A stretch of 64,000 nucleotides of DNA, from positions 84,625-148,624 of the forward strand of contig JAJZMC010000009.1 in assembly GCA_021803105.1 (NCBI GenBank), read 5' to 3'. The notes beneath the pieces were generated by a model that was not told where the DNA came from, made no database searches, and saw nothing but the letters and a program-made list of their open reading frames with translations. Positions 29,452-39,364 of the stretch are shown in pieces. Each line of letters starts with the position of its first letter. The stretch's first letter is position 1. The stretch is from a bacterium (GTDB lineage: Bacteria > Patescibacteriota > Saccharimonadia > Saccharimonadales > UBA4665). The position numbers and the translations under genes are program-made.

Positions 29452-30347
29452 ATAATTAACTTCCTTTTAAAATAATCCCTTAACTCATCTCCAATATCTT
29501 CTCTGTCTAAAGCAAAATCAAAAACAGTTTTTAAATAATCAACAACATTACCAGTATCATAGCGTTGTGAATTTTGAATTTCATAACCGTAAACACTTAA
29601 ACCATCTCGGATCATAGGTTCTAAAATATAATCTGTTGCATAAAATTCATGATTTTCTGGAATATTATTAATCGCTTTATCGATATAGTTAAAAACATTA
29701 GGTGTAAAAAGATAACCCACTACACTAGCTAAATTAGATGGCGCATTTTCTTTACCAGGTTTCTCAATAATCTGATTAATCCTAATTAATCCTCGCTGAA
29801 CTTCATTACCTGCTATTACACCATAACGGTCATAATCTTTTGCTTCACTTATAGAAATACATGGCAATATAACAGCATCGTACTTATAATATAAATCAAT
29901 GATTTGCTTAAAAGGATTGGGTTTTGAAACAATTAAATCATCAGCAAAAGTATAAATAAAAGGTTCATCACCAATTAAATGAGCAGCATTTGCAATTGGA
30001 GTACCAGTACCATAAGGTCCTTTTTGTCTGACATAAGCAAAATTTGCTAAATTGGCTATTTCTTTCATTTCATGTATGTAATGTAACTTAGCTTTACCAC
30101 CCGCTTTTAAATTATTTAGTAAATCTTCATTAGGTGTATCAAAATGATCTTCAATACTTCTTTTAGAATAACCTGTAACTATAATAATATCTTTGATACC
30201 AGCCTCAACTAAATCTTCAACTACATATTGAATTACTGGCTTATCAATGATTGGTAACATTTCTTTTGGCATTGCTTTTGTTTGTGGTAAAAATCTAGTA
30301 CCAAATCCGGCAGCTGCAATTACGGCTTTTGTTACTTTTTTAGTCAT
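29448..30347 (-). CDS. galU: UTP-glucose-1-phosphate uridylyltransferase
   Basis: GalU (299 aa) makes UDP-glucose from UTP and glucose-1-phosphate for glycan synthesis. The nucleotide-binding signature AAGFGTRFLPQTKAMPKEML is complete with the catalytic Arg and Lys, followed by IDKPVIQYVVEDLVEAG and the metal-site region TFADDLIV. The C-terminal RYDTGNVVDYLKT matches the family end. It follows gatB by nine bases. In a reduced genome it probably feeds surface polysaccharide or glycolipid synthesis. Confidence 0.95.
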   Translation of the reverse strand: MTKKVTKAVIAAAGFGTRFLPQTKAMPKEMLPIIDKPVIQYVVEDLVEAGIKDIIIVTGYSKRSIEDHFDTPNEDLLNNLKAGGKAKLHYIHEMKEIANLANFAYVRQKGPYGTGTPIANAAHLIGDEPFIYTFADDLIVSKPNPFKQIIDLYYKYDAVILPCISISEAKDYDRYGVIAGNEVQRGLIRINQIIEKPGKENAPSNLASVVGYLFTPNVFNYIDKAINNIPENHEFYATDYILEPMIRDGLSVYGYEIQNSQRYDTGNVVDYLKTVFDFALDREDIGDELRDYFKRKLII

Positions 30348-30356
30348 AAAACCTTC

Positions 30357-31841
30357 CTATAACTTCAACGATTGTTTAATAATATCCTGAACAATTTTAG
30401 GATTAGCTTGTCCTTTAGTTTGACTCATAACTTGTCCGACTAAAAACCCAATAGCTTTTACTTCTCCATTCATAATATCGGAAACAACTTTAGGATTAGT
30501 TGATAAAATATCTTGTATAATCCTAGTTAACTCTTCCTCATTTGAATTCTGAAGATAACCATTATCGGTTGCCCATTGTTCTAAGTTATCAATTTTAATA
30601 TTAGTCTTAATTATAGTTTCAAGCAAGGCAGTTAGCTTGCTAGAATTAATCTTATTTGCTTCTTTTAAAAGATAAGCATCCTGGAATAATTTCTCTCTAT
30701 CATTAGGCACAAGTATATTATCTTTAAAATTATTTTCATCATTATTTTGGTAAATTGGTAACTCAATATTAATAATCCAATTAACAAAAGTCTTAGCTTT
30801 ATTTAAGTCAGATAAATTATTATTAATAAAATCTAATAAATGATTATCTGTATCAGTTTGGGCCATAAGAAGCAAATTAATTTGTAAATCAGAAAACCCT
30901 AATACACTTAAACGAGACCTCCACACATCAGGTAAAACAGGCATTGTTTTATGTATACGTTTTAAATGATCATCTGTAATTAAAATAGGTGGAATATCCG
31001 GATCAGGCATATAACGATAATCGTCAGCATTTTCTTTAATTCTCTGTACAATGGTTATTTGTTTAGCATCATTATAACCCCTAGTTTCTTGCTTAATAAC
31101 TCCACCCTTTTCTAATATTTTAATTTGACGTTCTATTTCATACTCAACAGTTTTTTCTATTGATCGAAAACTATTTAAATTTTTAGTTTCAGTTCTAACA
31201 CCTAATTTCGAAGTACTACTGACACTCACATTTACATCAAATCTCATATTGCCGTAAAATAAATTAGCCTCAGAAACTTCAGCATACTTCATCGCCAAAA
31301 AAAGTTCAAAAGCATAAATTCGAGCCTCGATAGCACTATGCATATCGGGTTCACTAACAATTTCTAACAAAGGAGAACCGGCACGGTTTAAATCAACTAA
31401 ACTATAATCAGATCCTGCTGGATGAAGACTTTTACCAGCATCTGATTCTAAATGAGCTCTAGTAATACCAATTCTTTTTATTTTATTGTCAATCTTAATA
31501 TCAATATAACCACCTTTTATAATAGGAAAATCATACTGTGTAATTTGATAACCCATTGGTAAATCTGGATAAAAATAATGTTTTCTATCAAATTTAGAAA
31601 ATTTTTGAGCTGTAGTATGTAGCGCATAACCCGCTCTAATTGCCAAATCAATTGCATTGCTATTAGTAACAGGCAATGCTCCTGGCAAACCAAAATCTAT
31701 ATGATTAGTTTGACTATTAGGTAAAGCATCATTTATTCCATTAGCACTACCAGAAAATAATTTAGAAATAGTTTTTAATTGAACATGGCACTCAATGCCA
31801 ATGGTAGGATGATATTTTTGTAAAAGTTCTTTTTTTATCAT
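30357..31841 (-). CDS. gatB: Aspartyl/glutamyl-tRNA amidotransferase subunit B
   Basis: GatB (494 aa) holds the kinase site that activates Glu-tRNA-Gln (or Asp-tRNA-Asn) for amidation. The family start HPTIGIECHVQLKT, the cradle segments FDRKHYFYPDLPMGYQITQ and DLNRAGSPLLEIVSEPD, and the C-terminal YqeY-like tail ending GQANPKIVQDIIKQ are present. It overlaps the membrane protein gene upstream by four bases. Together with gatA and gatC it completes the GatCAB complex. Confidence 0.97.
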   Translation of the reverse strand: MIKKELLQKYHPTIGIECHVQLKTISKLFSGSANGINDALPNSQTNHIDFGLPGALPVTNSNAIDLAIRAGYALHTTAQKFSKFDRKHYFYPDLPMGYQITQYDFPIIKGGYIDIKIDNKIKRIGITRAHLESDAGKSLHPAGSDYSLVDLNRAGSPLLEIVSEPDMHSAIEARIYAFELFLAMKYAEVSEANLFYGNMRFDVNVSVSSTSKLGVRTETKNLNSFRSIEKTVEYEIERQIKILEKGGVIKQETRGYNDAKQITIVQRIKENADDYRYMPDPDIPPILITDDHLKRIHKTMPVLPDVWRSRLSVLGFSDLQINLLLMAQTDTDNHLLDFINNNLSDLNKAKTFVNWIINIELPIYQNNDENNFKDNILVPNDREKLFQDAYLLKEANKINSSKLTALLETIIKTNIKIDNLEQWATDNGYLQNSNEEELTRIIQDILSTNPKVVSDIMNGEVKAIGFLVGQVMSQTKGQANPKIVQDIIKQSLKL

Positions 31842-32263
31842 TTTTTACTCGTATCAGTTTTTAAAATCATTAAATCAACCAATGCTTGACGATAACCATT
31901 TATCACTTTTATTAAAAGCTTTTTATCATCAACGGATATAATTTTATCATTAATCTGATTAGCTAGTTTATGACAAAACCAAATAGCGTCATTATCTGTT
32001 AATACTCGTTGAGCAGAAACAATTTTTTCACCTACATTCTTACCTTTAAAATGTTCCTGTTTTAAAACATCAGCCACCAACTTGTCAGATTCAACAATAA
32101 CCCTATTCCAATTTGATGGATTAACGCATAATTTTTGTAATTCATGCCAACGAACAACAAAACGAGATCTTTTTCTCAATTGAATCTTTTGACTCACCAT
32201 ATAAAATACTAACAAAACAATTAATATGACAATAACATAGCTAATAATATAATAAATGTTCAT
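31838..32263 (-). CDS. Membrane protein of unknown function inside the gat operon, 141 aa
   Basis: One N-terminal membrane helix (about residues 4-24) is followed by a basic stop-transfer stretch (QKIQLRKRSR) and a helical cytoplasmic domain. The pattern W-N-R-V-I-V-E-S-D-K then G-K-N-V-G-E-K-I then W-F-C-H-K-L-A-N-Q-I resembles a domain I remember from other CPR membrane proteins (W..AIIEADK...G.TMGE...HK.RN); this is memory, not a search. It overlaps gatA by four bases and gatB by four bases, so its expression is tied to the amidotransferase. Confidence 0.62.
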   Translation of the reverse strand: MNIYYIISYVIVILIVLLVFYMVSQKIQLRKRSRFVVRWHELQKLCVNPSNWNRVIVESDKLVADVLKQEHFKGKNVGEKIVSAQRVLTDNDAIWFCHKLANQINDKIISVDDKKLLIKVINGYRQALVDLMILKTDTSKK

Positions 32264-33699
32264 TTTATTTTATCTTCAATTAACTTAGCAAACTCTAATA
32301 GTTTCTTATCACTTTTTTGAGGTGCCATAACCTGAAAGCCAACCGGTAAATTGTTTATCATTTTTGATGGTAAACTAATAGCTGGAATACCAACTAAATT
32401 AGCGAGTACAGTCATAAGATCAGATAAATACATTTGAAGTGGATCCATAGTTTTTTCTCCAATTTTAAATGGTAGTATTGGTGTTGTAGGCCCAACTATA
32501 AAATCTACTTGCTTAAATGCACCATTAATTTCATTTATAAGTTTAGTACGGACCTGTTGAGCTTTTTTGTAATAAGCATCATAGTACCCACTACTTAAAA
32601 CATACGTACCTATCATAATTCGACGTTTTGCTTCTTTACCAAATCCGTAAGAACGACTAGAACTATAGTATTCCTCTAAATTTTTAGTCTTATTAGTATG
32701 ATAACCATATCGTAAACCATCATAACGACTTAAATTACTACTTATCTCAGCAGGACAAATAATATAATAAGCTGGCAAAGATAAGGCAATTGATGGTATC
32801 GATATGTCTACAATTTGGGCTCCCATACTTTTTAATCTTGTAACGTTATTAAAGACATTTTGTTTAATCTTTGAATCAACACCATTTTTTAAAAAATCAG
32901 TTAATATTCCAATTTTTAAGTCTTTTATGGTAGTCATTTTATTAATTAATTGTAAGTCATATGACTCTGTATCTCTAACTATAGTAGTACTATCAAGTGA
33001 ATCTATACCACTAATAATATCGAGTATTAAACTGGCATCATTGACATTACTAGTAAGAGGTCCGACTACATCTAAACTTGATGCCATAGCAACTACACCA
33101 CTTCTTGATACTAATCCATAACTCGGTTTATAACCAACTACACCACAAAAACTAGCTGGCATTCGAATTGAACCACCAGTATCTGTCCCTAACGCAAATG
33201 GAGCCATTCCTAAAATAACTGCTACTGCCGAGCCTCCTGATGACCCACCCGGAACTCTAGTTTCATCAAATGGATTTTTTGTAACCATAAAATCACTATT
33301 TTCAGTAGAAGCACCATGAGCGAAAGCATCCAAATTGGCTTTAGCTACCATAATAGCTCCTTCTTTCTCTAATAAGTTTATAGCGGTTGCTTGATACGGT
33401 GCCTTAAAATCTTTAAGCATATTACTCGCTGCTGTAGTCATTAAATTCGTAGTTAAAAAATTATCTTTTACAATAAAAGGTATACCTGCTAATCGACCTA
33501 CTTTGTCTCCATTTGAAATTTTTTTATCAATCATTTTAGCAGTGTTTATAGCGTTTTCTTTATTAACAGAAATTATCGCCTGATATTGTTTTTTATTTTC
33601 TATGGCAGCAATAGATTTTTCTACTAATGAAACCGCTGAAACGTTACCGGATTGAACCTGATCACGTAACTCAGATAATGATGGCCAACTTTTAATCAT
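32260..33699 (-). CDS. gatA: Aspartyl/glutamyl-tRNA amidotransferase subunit A
   Basis: GatA (479 aa) is the glutaminase that supplies ammonia to GatB. The amidase-signature triad is visible: K78 (FIVKDNF), S153 in the GGSSGGSAVAV motif, and nucleophile S177 in GTDTGGSIRMP. Length is normal. It follows gatC by 15 bases. Glutamine hydrolysis occurs in the cytoplasm within the GatCAB complex. With a tRNA-Gln gene in the window, the likely job is making Gln-tRNA by transamidation. Confidence 0.97.
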   Translation of the reverse strand: MIKSWPSLSELRDQVQSGNVSAVSLVEKSIAAIENKKQYQAIISVNKENAINTAKMIDKKISNGDKVGRLAGIPFIVKDNFLTTNLMTTAASNMLKDFKAPYQATAINLLEKEGAIMVAKANLDAFAHGASTENSDFMVTKNPFDETRVPGGSSGGSAVAVILGMAPFALGTDTGGSIRMPASFCGVVGYKPSYGLVSRSGVVAMASSLDVVGPLTSNVNDASLILDIISGIDSLDSTTIVRDTESYDLQLINKMTTIKDLKIGILTDFLKNGVDSKIKQNVFNNVTRLKSMGAQIVDISIPSIALSLPAYYIICPAEISSNLSRYDGLRYGYHTNKTKNLEEYYSSSRSYGFGKEAKRRIMIGTYVLSSGYYDAYYKKAQQVRTKLINEINGAFKQVDFIVGPTTPILPFKIGEKTMDPLQMYLSDLMTVLANLVGIPAISLPSKMINNLPVGFQVMAPQKSDKKLLEFAKLIEDKIK

Positions 33700-33714
33700 T
33701 ACTGAAAATTACCT

Positions 33715-34017
33715 TTAACTCTCGCCAATCATCTTAGGAACTTTAATATAATGATCTTTTAAATTTGATACGTTTTCTAGCAAACTTTCTGTTGAATAAC
33801 CATAATCTATTAAACAATCATCTCGTAAAACATTAGTAAGTCCGTTAACTTGATCAGTAGGTAATAAATTATCAACTTTTGCACTTTCTAACGCTGAAAT
33901 AAAATCTAGAATAGTATTAAGCTCAACGTCAAAATCGTGAACTTCATCTTCCGTTAAGCTAAGTCTTGATAATTTAGCCAATTTTAATATATCATCTCTT
34001 GATAATTTCTTTGCCAT
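33715..34017 (-). CDS. gatC: Aspartyl/glutamyl-tRNA amidotransferase subunit C
   Basis: GatC (100 aa) is the small wrapping subunit that holds GatA and GatB together. The typical start (ILKLAKLSRLSLTEDEV), the central LNTILDFISALES and the VNGLTNVLRDD segment (family LRxD) identify it. It is the first gat gene, 38 bases after uvrB. Confidence 0.93.
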   Translation of the reverse strand: MAKKLSRDDILKLAKLSRLSLTEDEVHDFDVELNTILDFISALESAKVDNLLPTDQVNGLTNVLRDDCLIDYGYSTESLLENVSNLKDHYIKVPKMIGES

Positions 34018-34055
34018 TTTTCTAATTGTAACAAAAAATTTAAATATTGTTTAAT

Positions 34056-36017
34056 TTATTTACTTTTTTTTAAACTCTTTATAATATCCCTAAGCTCTGC
34101 GGCTAATTCAAATTCCAGATTAGCAGAAGCTAACTCCATTTGTGAAGTTAAATCATAAATAATACTACCATATTCTTCCTTAGGTATCTTCTTTAAATCT
34201 AATTTAACGCTAACAGCTTCACTACTTAGAATTGTTTTCATTGAATCTTCAATATCTTTTTTAATACTAGTAGGTGTCTTGTTATTTTTTTTATTATACT
34301 TAAGTTGAATAGCGCGCCTACGATTAGTCTCATTAATACAATACTGTATTGAATTTGTTATATGATCAGCATACATAATAACTCGTCCGTTAATATGTCT
34401 AGCTGCTCTTCCTGCTGTTTGAATTAACGCTGAAGAACTTCTTAAAAATCCTTCTTTATCGGCATCCATAATAATCACCAAACTAACTTCAGGTAAATCG
34501 ATACCTTCTCTCAAAAGATTAATACCTACTAGAACATCATATGTACCAAGTCTAATATTTCTTAAAATTTCAGTCCTATCCAAAGTATCTACATCACTAT
34601 GAATATAAGCAACTTTAATTCCAATATTTGCTAAATATTCCGTTAAATCTTCACTCATCCGTTTAGTTAGGGTGGTTATTAACACTCTTTCGTTTTTATC
34701 GATATTTTTTTTAATTTCAATAATTAAATCATCTATTTGATTTTTAATAGGTCGAATGTCTATCAGTGGATCCAACAAACCAGTAGGTCGAATAACTTGC
34801 TCAATAACGTTTGACGAAATACTTAATTCATAATCTGCAGGTGTAGCGCTTACATATAATACTTTATTAATATGTTTTTCAAATTCCAAAAAAGTCAGTG
34901 GTCTATTATCTAAAGCACTCGGTAGTCTAAAACCATATTCTACTAAAGCTTCTTTTCTAGCTCGATCACCATTATACATACCACGTATTTGAGGTATTGT
35001 CATATGAGATTCATCAATAATTAATAAATAATCATCTGGAAAATAATCCAACAATGTGGCCGGCTGTTCTCCAGCCTCACGATTAGTTAAATAACGACTA
35101 TAGTTTTCAATGCCTTTAACAAAACCTGTTTCTTCTAACATTTCCAAATCGAAATTTGTACGCTCCTTAATTCTTTGTGCTTCTAATAATTTTTTATGAT
35201 TATCAAAATATTTAACTCTTTCGTTAAGTTCTAACTTTATTTGTTCAATGGCGCGTTTAATTTTTTCTTTAGTGGTTACATAATGGCTACTAGGAAATAT
35301 ACTAATCTCATTTAATTCATTTAAAACCTCGCCTGTTAATGGATTAATCTGGATAATTCTATCTACAATTTCGTCATAAAAATCAATTCTGTATGATAAT
35401 TCTTCTCCAGATGGAAATACATCAACCACATCACCTTTAACTCGAAAAACACCTCGATGAAAATCAATATCATTCCTTTGGTATTGAATATCAGTTAAGT
35501 GTCTTATTAATTTATCTCGCTGACGTACCTCACCTTTTTTTATTGTAATCGATAAATTAGCATAGTCCTCAACAGATCCAATACCATATATACAGCTAAC
35601 ACTTGCAACAATTATTACATCTTGACGACTTAATAAAGCATCAGTAGCAGCATGACGTAATCTATCAATCTCTTCATTGATTTTAGAATCTTTTTCAATA
35701 TACGTATCAGACCGAGCAATATAAGCTTCTGGTTGATAATAATCGAAATATGATACAAAATAATGAACGGCGTTTTCTGGAAAGAAATGTTTAAATTCAT
35801 TATATAACTGAGCAGCTAGTGTTTTATTATGAGAAATGATTAACGTTGGCTTATTTAATGTCTGAATAACATTAGCCATTGTAAAAGTCTTTCCAGAACC
35901 AGTAACTCCCGCAAGAGTTTGATTATTATTACCTAACTTAAAATTATTAATAATCTGTGAAATAGCTTGAGGTTGATCGCCAGTCGGTTTAAAATCACTT
36001 TTAAGAATAAAAGACAT
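34056..36017 (-). CDS. uvrB: Excinuclease ABC subunit B
   Basis: UvrB (653 aa) verifies DNA lesions in nucleotide excision repair. It has Walker A TGSGKTFTMANV, the beta-hairpin tyrosines in YFDYYQPEAYIARSDTYIEK, helicase motif II DESHMT, motif VI QTAGRAARHINGRVIMYAD, and a C-terminal UVR domain (ASANLEFELAAELRDII) for UvrA/UvrC contact. Length is typical. uvrA and uvrC are not in the window. It lies 56 bases after the LOG-like gene on the same strand. Confidence 0.97.
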   Translation of the reverse strand: MSFILKSDFKPTGDQPQAISQIINNFKLGNNNQTLAGVTGSGKTFTMANVIQTLNKPTLIISHNKTLAAQLYNEFKHFFPENAVHYFVSYFDYYQPEAYIARSDTYIEKDSKINEEIDRLRHAATDALLSRQDVIIVASVSCIYGIGSVEDYANLSITIKKGEVRQRDKLIRHLTDIQYQRNDIDFHRGVFRVKGDVVDVFPSGEELSYRIDFYDEIVDRIIQINPLTGEVLNELNEISIFPSSHYVTTKEKIKRAIEQIKLELNERVKYFDNHKKLLEAQRIKERTNFDLEMLEETGFVKGIENYSRYLTNREAGEQPATLLDYFPDDYLLIIDESHMTIPQIRGMYNGDRARKEALVEYGFRLPSALDNRPLTFLEFEKHINKVLYVSATPADYELSISSNVIEQVIRPTGLLDPLIDIRPIKNQIDDLIIEIKKNIDKNERVLITTLTKRMSEDLTEYLANIGIKVAYIHSDVDTLDRTEILRNIRLGTYDVLVGINLLREGIDLPEVSLVIIMDADKEGFLRSSSALIQTAGRAARHINGRVIMYADHITNSIQYCINETNRRRAIQLKYNKKNNKTPTSIKKDIEDSMKTILSSEAVSVKLDLKKIPKEEYGSIIYDLTSQMELASANLEFELAAELRDIIKSLKKSK

Positions 36018-36073
36018 GTCATAAGTTTAACAGAATTTGAATATCATTGATTAAAAATAATTTTTACTGAAAA

Positions 36074-36637
36074 TTAATATAAGTCTTTATATTGTTGATG
36101 TATAACATCCAAATGATTTGATAACTCAGTAATTAACTGTGTAGCAGAATCACTGAAAAATATCGATGAACCTTTTTTGATTGGTTGCGCTAAACTAATT
36201 AACATTTTAATTTCTTCAGAAATACCACCAGCTCCTTGCAAAAAGCCAATTGGAGTATCTGACTCAATAGCTATTGTAAATTCGTGTAATGTACCAAGAC
36301 GACCACCGATACTAACAACTGCATCAGAAGAAACAATTAATAATGTATCACGACCCACATAATGCAGACCTGTGTATAATATTGTATCATAATATAACGT
36401 TGGTAATCGATATTTCATAACGTGTTCTACTTTTGATGCAGCTGGAGAAATACCAACACTCATTTGACCACCAGCTTTTTTATATGCTTCAGCCGCATAA
36501 TTAGGTAACCCAATAGTAGCACCGGTTAATAAACTATGTCCGGCTTTAGCTATGGCAACTCCAATCGACTCAGCTAATTTCTTACCTTCCTCTACACTAC
36601 TGCCTCTAGCTGCGCCTGACACACATATTTGATACAT
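36074..36637 (-). CDS. SLOG/LOG-like Rossmann protein (TIGR00725-type)
   Basis: A 187-aa nucleotide-binding-like protein with the start QICVSGAARGSS, the segment ISPAASKVEH and the motif GGRLGTLHEFTIA, a variant of the PGGxGTxxE motif of lysine-decarboxylase-like LOG proteins. The family includes cytokinin-type phosphoribohydrolases and molybdenum-cofactor carrier-like proteins, so the substrate may be a nucleotide, but no specific function can be given. An AAGGAA ribosome site precedes the ATG. It lies 16 bases after the 405-aa unknown gene. Confidence 0.78.
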   Translation of the reverse strand: MYQICVSGAARGSSVEEGKKLAESIGVAIAKAGHSLLTGATIGLPNYAAEAYKKAGGQMSVGISPAASKVEHVMKYRLPTLYYDTILYTGLHYVGRDTLLIVSSDAVVSIGGRLGTLHEFTIAIESDTPIGFLQGAGGISEEIKMLISLAQPIKKGSSIFFSDSATQLITELSNHLDVIHQQYKDLY

Positions 36638-36653
36638 ACTTAATTCCTTTTTA

Positions 36654-37871
36654 TTAATTAATAAATATTTGTTTTAAATTATTATCCTTATTAATTTGTA
36701 ATAAACTAGTAATATAGTCTACGAATTTAACAGGTTTAAAATACTGTAATAAAAGCTCTCTTTTAAGAGAATCTCTAGCATAAACTGTACTTCTGGTAGC
36801 AAAATTAGCAAGTGAAAGTAAATCATTTGCTAAATCTTTAACATTAAACGAAACTATTTCATTCTTACAAACTTCAATTAAATAATCTGTATTATGCCAA
36901 AAACTAAACATATTATCTCCAGCCAACATATTACTAATTTTATTAAATTTAACTTTGTTATCTTGATATAACAACAAATCTTGCGATTGTTCATATGCTA
37001 ATTCTGAATCTAAATTGTTTAAACCAGACATTTTTACGAGTTCAAGTAAATCATTACTACTATTTTCCAAAATTATTTTATAAATATTACCGAAATCTGA
37101 ATTAAACTTCATAATATCAAGCAAATCATTTTTAACATACCATATTTCTAATTCATCAATAATATCAGTAACTATTTTAACTACTAATCCTGGCTTAATA
37201 GTTGACGATATATCAGCTATACCGACTGTTGCTGTTTCAAAAATTGATCCTACAATATTCTGACCACTAGATTCTTCAATATTTTTAAATTTTTTTATTA
37301 CTTCAAATTTAATTGGAATTAATATAAAATCATTAATTGTTAATTTTTTATAATCTTCCAAAAGCTTATTATTTAAAGCCTTACTTTCAATCATTTTAAT
37401 AACAAATAAAATATTAAAAACCGTTTCTCTTTTTAGCATTGAGTCTAAAGATCTATATCCTAAAACTTTCATTGTCTTATTTGGTTTATTATGTTTTATA
37501 ATCTTTTTTAAAATTGCTGGTTTAATAGCTAAAATTGTTTTATTATCCATTAACTGGGTTAACTTTAAAATTAACCCACTAATTAAATCAGCTTCAGCTG
37601 AAATCTTACTAGCAGCTAAATATCTGAGACTTCTAATTAACTGAACTTCATCCTGTTTAAGTTTTTCTTGTAAAGATTTATAAAGCTCAATCGGTAAAGT
37701 ATCTAAAGGGTCAAGCGATAAAGCCTTAATTTTATTCCTAGTTAATTTTTTTATATGTTCGGTAAAATATATATCATTATTATCTTTATTTGTTATTAAA
37801 TTTGCTTTTCTTAAACCCTGATAGAAGATTGGGTTATTTTGTTTTAATGCAGTGGCTAAAAATTTTGTCAT
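36654..37871 (-). CDS. Hypothetical helical protein, 405 aa
   Basis: I do not recognise this protein. It is rich in Lys, Leu, Ile and Asn, apparently all-helical, and has no membrane segment, signal peptide or nucleotide-binding motif. A Gly/Ser-containing stretch (SSGQNIVGSIFETATVGIADI) breaks the helices near residue 215, and two Trp residues lie at about 240 and 325. It heads the long collinear run down to dnaE and is followed after 16 bases by the LOG-like gene. Confidence 0.7.
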   Translation of the reverse strand: MTKFLATALKQNNPIFYQGLRKANLITNKDNNDIYFTEHIKKLTRNKIKALSLDPLDTLPIELYKSLQEKLKQDEVQLIRSLRYLAASKISAEADLISGLILKLTQLMDNKTILAIKPAILKKIIKHNKPNKTMKVLGYRSLDSMLKRETVFNILFVIKMIESKALNNKLLEDYKKLTINDFILIPIKFEVIKKFKNIEESSGQNIVGSIFETATVGIADISSTIKPGLVVKIVTDIIDELEIWYVKNDLLDIMKFNSDFGNIYKIILENSSNDLLELVKMSGLNNLDSELAYEQSQDLLLYQDNKVKFNKISNMLAGDNMFSFWHNTDYLIEVCKNEIVSFNVKDLANDLLSLANFATRSTVYARDSLKRELLLQYFKPVKFVDYITSLLQINKDNNLKQIFIN

Positions 37872-37929
37872 TATTATTTTTTTTATTTATATTTTAATTT
37901 TAACATAAGCTTGTAGTAAGATAAACCCA

Positions 37930-38931
37930 CTACAAACGACTACACCTATACCAATCAGGTGATTTTCTTAAATAATTCGCGAGGGCATCTTCGGTCAATA
38001 AACCTTCTTGAGCACCGACACATTGAACCACACTCATAGAATTAATCGGTGCCCATTGCAACGCACCCTCAATAGTATTACCTTTAATTAAGGCCGCAAC
38101 AAAAGTTGAGGCGAAAGCATCACCAGCTCCAGTACGATCTTTTGGAGGTGCTACGTCAGGATATAACGGCATAGAATATCTATCTGTACCGTTTGAAGCA
38201 TAAGCACCACTAGGTCCATCAGTGATCACAACAACTTGTGGACCTAAATCATGTAATTTATTAAATAAATCATGTAAATCTTCATGATTACCTCCACTGA
38301 CTAAAACTGCTTCTTCCCGATTTAAGATTAAAACATTAGATTTTTGGTAAATTCTTCTAACGCTATCATTCGATAAATCCATTTGGAAAGTACCGGGTTG
38401 AAAAGCTAAATTGATACCTGATACCGTATCTAACCAATCTGCTATTTTATTATGATAATCACCAGCGTGCTCCGAAACAGAACTAAGATAAATCCATTTT
38501 GGTTCTTCAGCTGGTATAACATGAGGCCAATGATAATCATAATTTTCATGTTTGATTAAAATTGTTCTTTCATCTCCATACCATAAAACATAATGATAAT
38601 TACTCTTTTTACCACCATTAACACGTACAAACCTAGTGTCAACATTATTTTTTGCCAAAGCTCTTATCATATCGCGCCCATGATCGTCATCACCAACATT
38701 AGTAATAAAGGAGCTATTTAAACCTAACCTAGAGAAAGCCACAGCCGCATTAGACGCATTACCAACAGCTTCGATAACCTCGACATGATCATATGGAAGT
38801 TTAGTACCAAACTGCATATTTAACCATAATCCATTTTCATTTTGATAAACACTAGCTTGATTATCCATCAATTTTATAAAAGCGTCTGTGACGATATCAC
38901 CGACACTAATTACATCAATTTTTGTTTGCAT
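37930..38931 (-). CDS. PfkB-family sugar kinase
   Basis: A 333-aa ribokinase-fold kinase. The N-terminal sugar-binding region has GNASNAAVAFSRLGL, and the C-terminal signature DRTGAGDAFASTFVAAL contains the anion hole and catalytic Asp. The substrate is not readable; fructose-6-phosphate, ribose, fructose or a nucleoside are all possible. Its place beside the sugar-phosphate operon makes a role in central sugar metabolism likely. I start at the ATG at 38931: the GTG three codons earlier is part of the GGTGG ribosome site. Confidence 0.88.
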   Translation of the reverse strand: MQTKIDVISVGDIVTDAFIKLMDNQASVYQNENGLWLNMQFGTKLPYDHVEVIEAVGNASNAAVAFSRLGLNSSFITNVGDDDHGRDMIRALAKNNVDTRFVRVNGGKKSNYHYVLWYGDERTILIKHENYDYHWPHVIPAEEPKWIYLSSVSEHAGDYHNKIADWLDTVSGINLAFQPGTFQMDLSNDSVRRIYQKSNVLILNREEAVLVSGGNHEDLHDLFNKLHDLGPQVVVITDGPSGAYASNGTDRYSMPLYPDVAPPKDRTGAGDAFASTFVAALIKGNTIEGALQWAPINSMSVVQCVGAQEGLLTEDALANYLRKSPDWYRCSRL

Positions 38932-38962
38932 TTTTACCACCTTTAACGCTTACTCTTAAAAT

Positions 38963-38991
38963 ATTGTATCTAATTTATAGTAATCTAACAA
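38963..38991 (-). promoter_or_regulatory. Promoter of the PfkB kinase gene
   Basis: On the minus strand TTGTTA (38986-38991) and TACAAT (38963-38968) are 17 bases apart. A leader of about 25 bases carries GGTGG before the ATG. Confidence 0.65.
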
Positions 38992-39013
38992 GTGCTAGAA
39001 AAAAATAATATCA

Positions 39014-39325
39014 TTATCTCAATATCTTATTAAGACTCTTAGTACCAATGATAACCAGTAATGCCATTAATGTAATGCTACCCGACGTCCACATTATTCC
39101 CCTAACCACAAACGGTGTATTATAATTATAACTAGTGTCCCAAAACCAATACCAAACTATAATACTACTCGAGAATAAAATACCACTTAAAACAATACCC
39201 CAAGCTGATATTATTTCAAGTTTTTTCATCATACTCGAGCTTTTAATATTTTGTTCTTGAAAAGTTGATTGTAATACATCGGGGTTAAATTGTTGATTTG
39301 ATTCTGAATTATTTTCAAGATTCAT
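39014..39325 (-). CDS. Small membrane protein with two predicted helices, 103 aa
   Basis: A polar Asn/Gln/Ser-rich N-terminus (1-33) precedes two hydrophobic helices at about residues 39-60 and 78-96 joined by a Trp/Tyr-rich loop (WYWFWDTSYNYN). I recognise no family. A TATAAT on the minus strand ends ten bases before the ATG, so it probably has its own near-leaderless promoter although it follows fba by 39 bases. Confidence 0.62.
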   Translation of the reverse strand: MNLENNSESNQQFNPDVLQSTFQEQNIKSSSMMKKLEIISAWGIVLSGILFSSSIIVWYWFWDTSYNYNTPFVVRGIMWTSGSITLMALLVIIGTKSLNKILR

Positions 39326-39364
39326 AATAGCTCAAATTATATCATGATGGTACTTTAAATCAAT

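Noticed and set aside
38932..38940. GTG start for the PfkB kinase
   Set aside because: The GTG is part of the GGTGG ribosome site placed correctly for the ATG at 38931.
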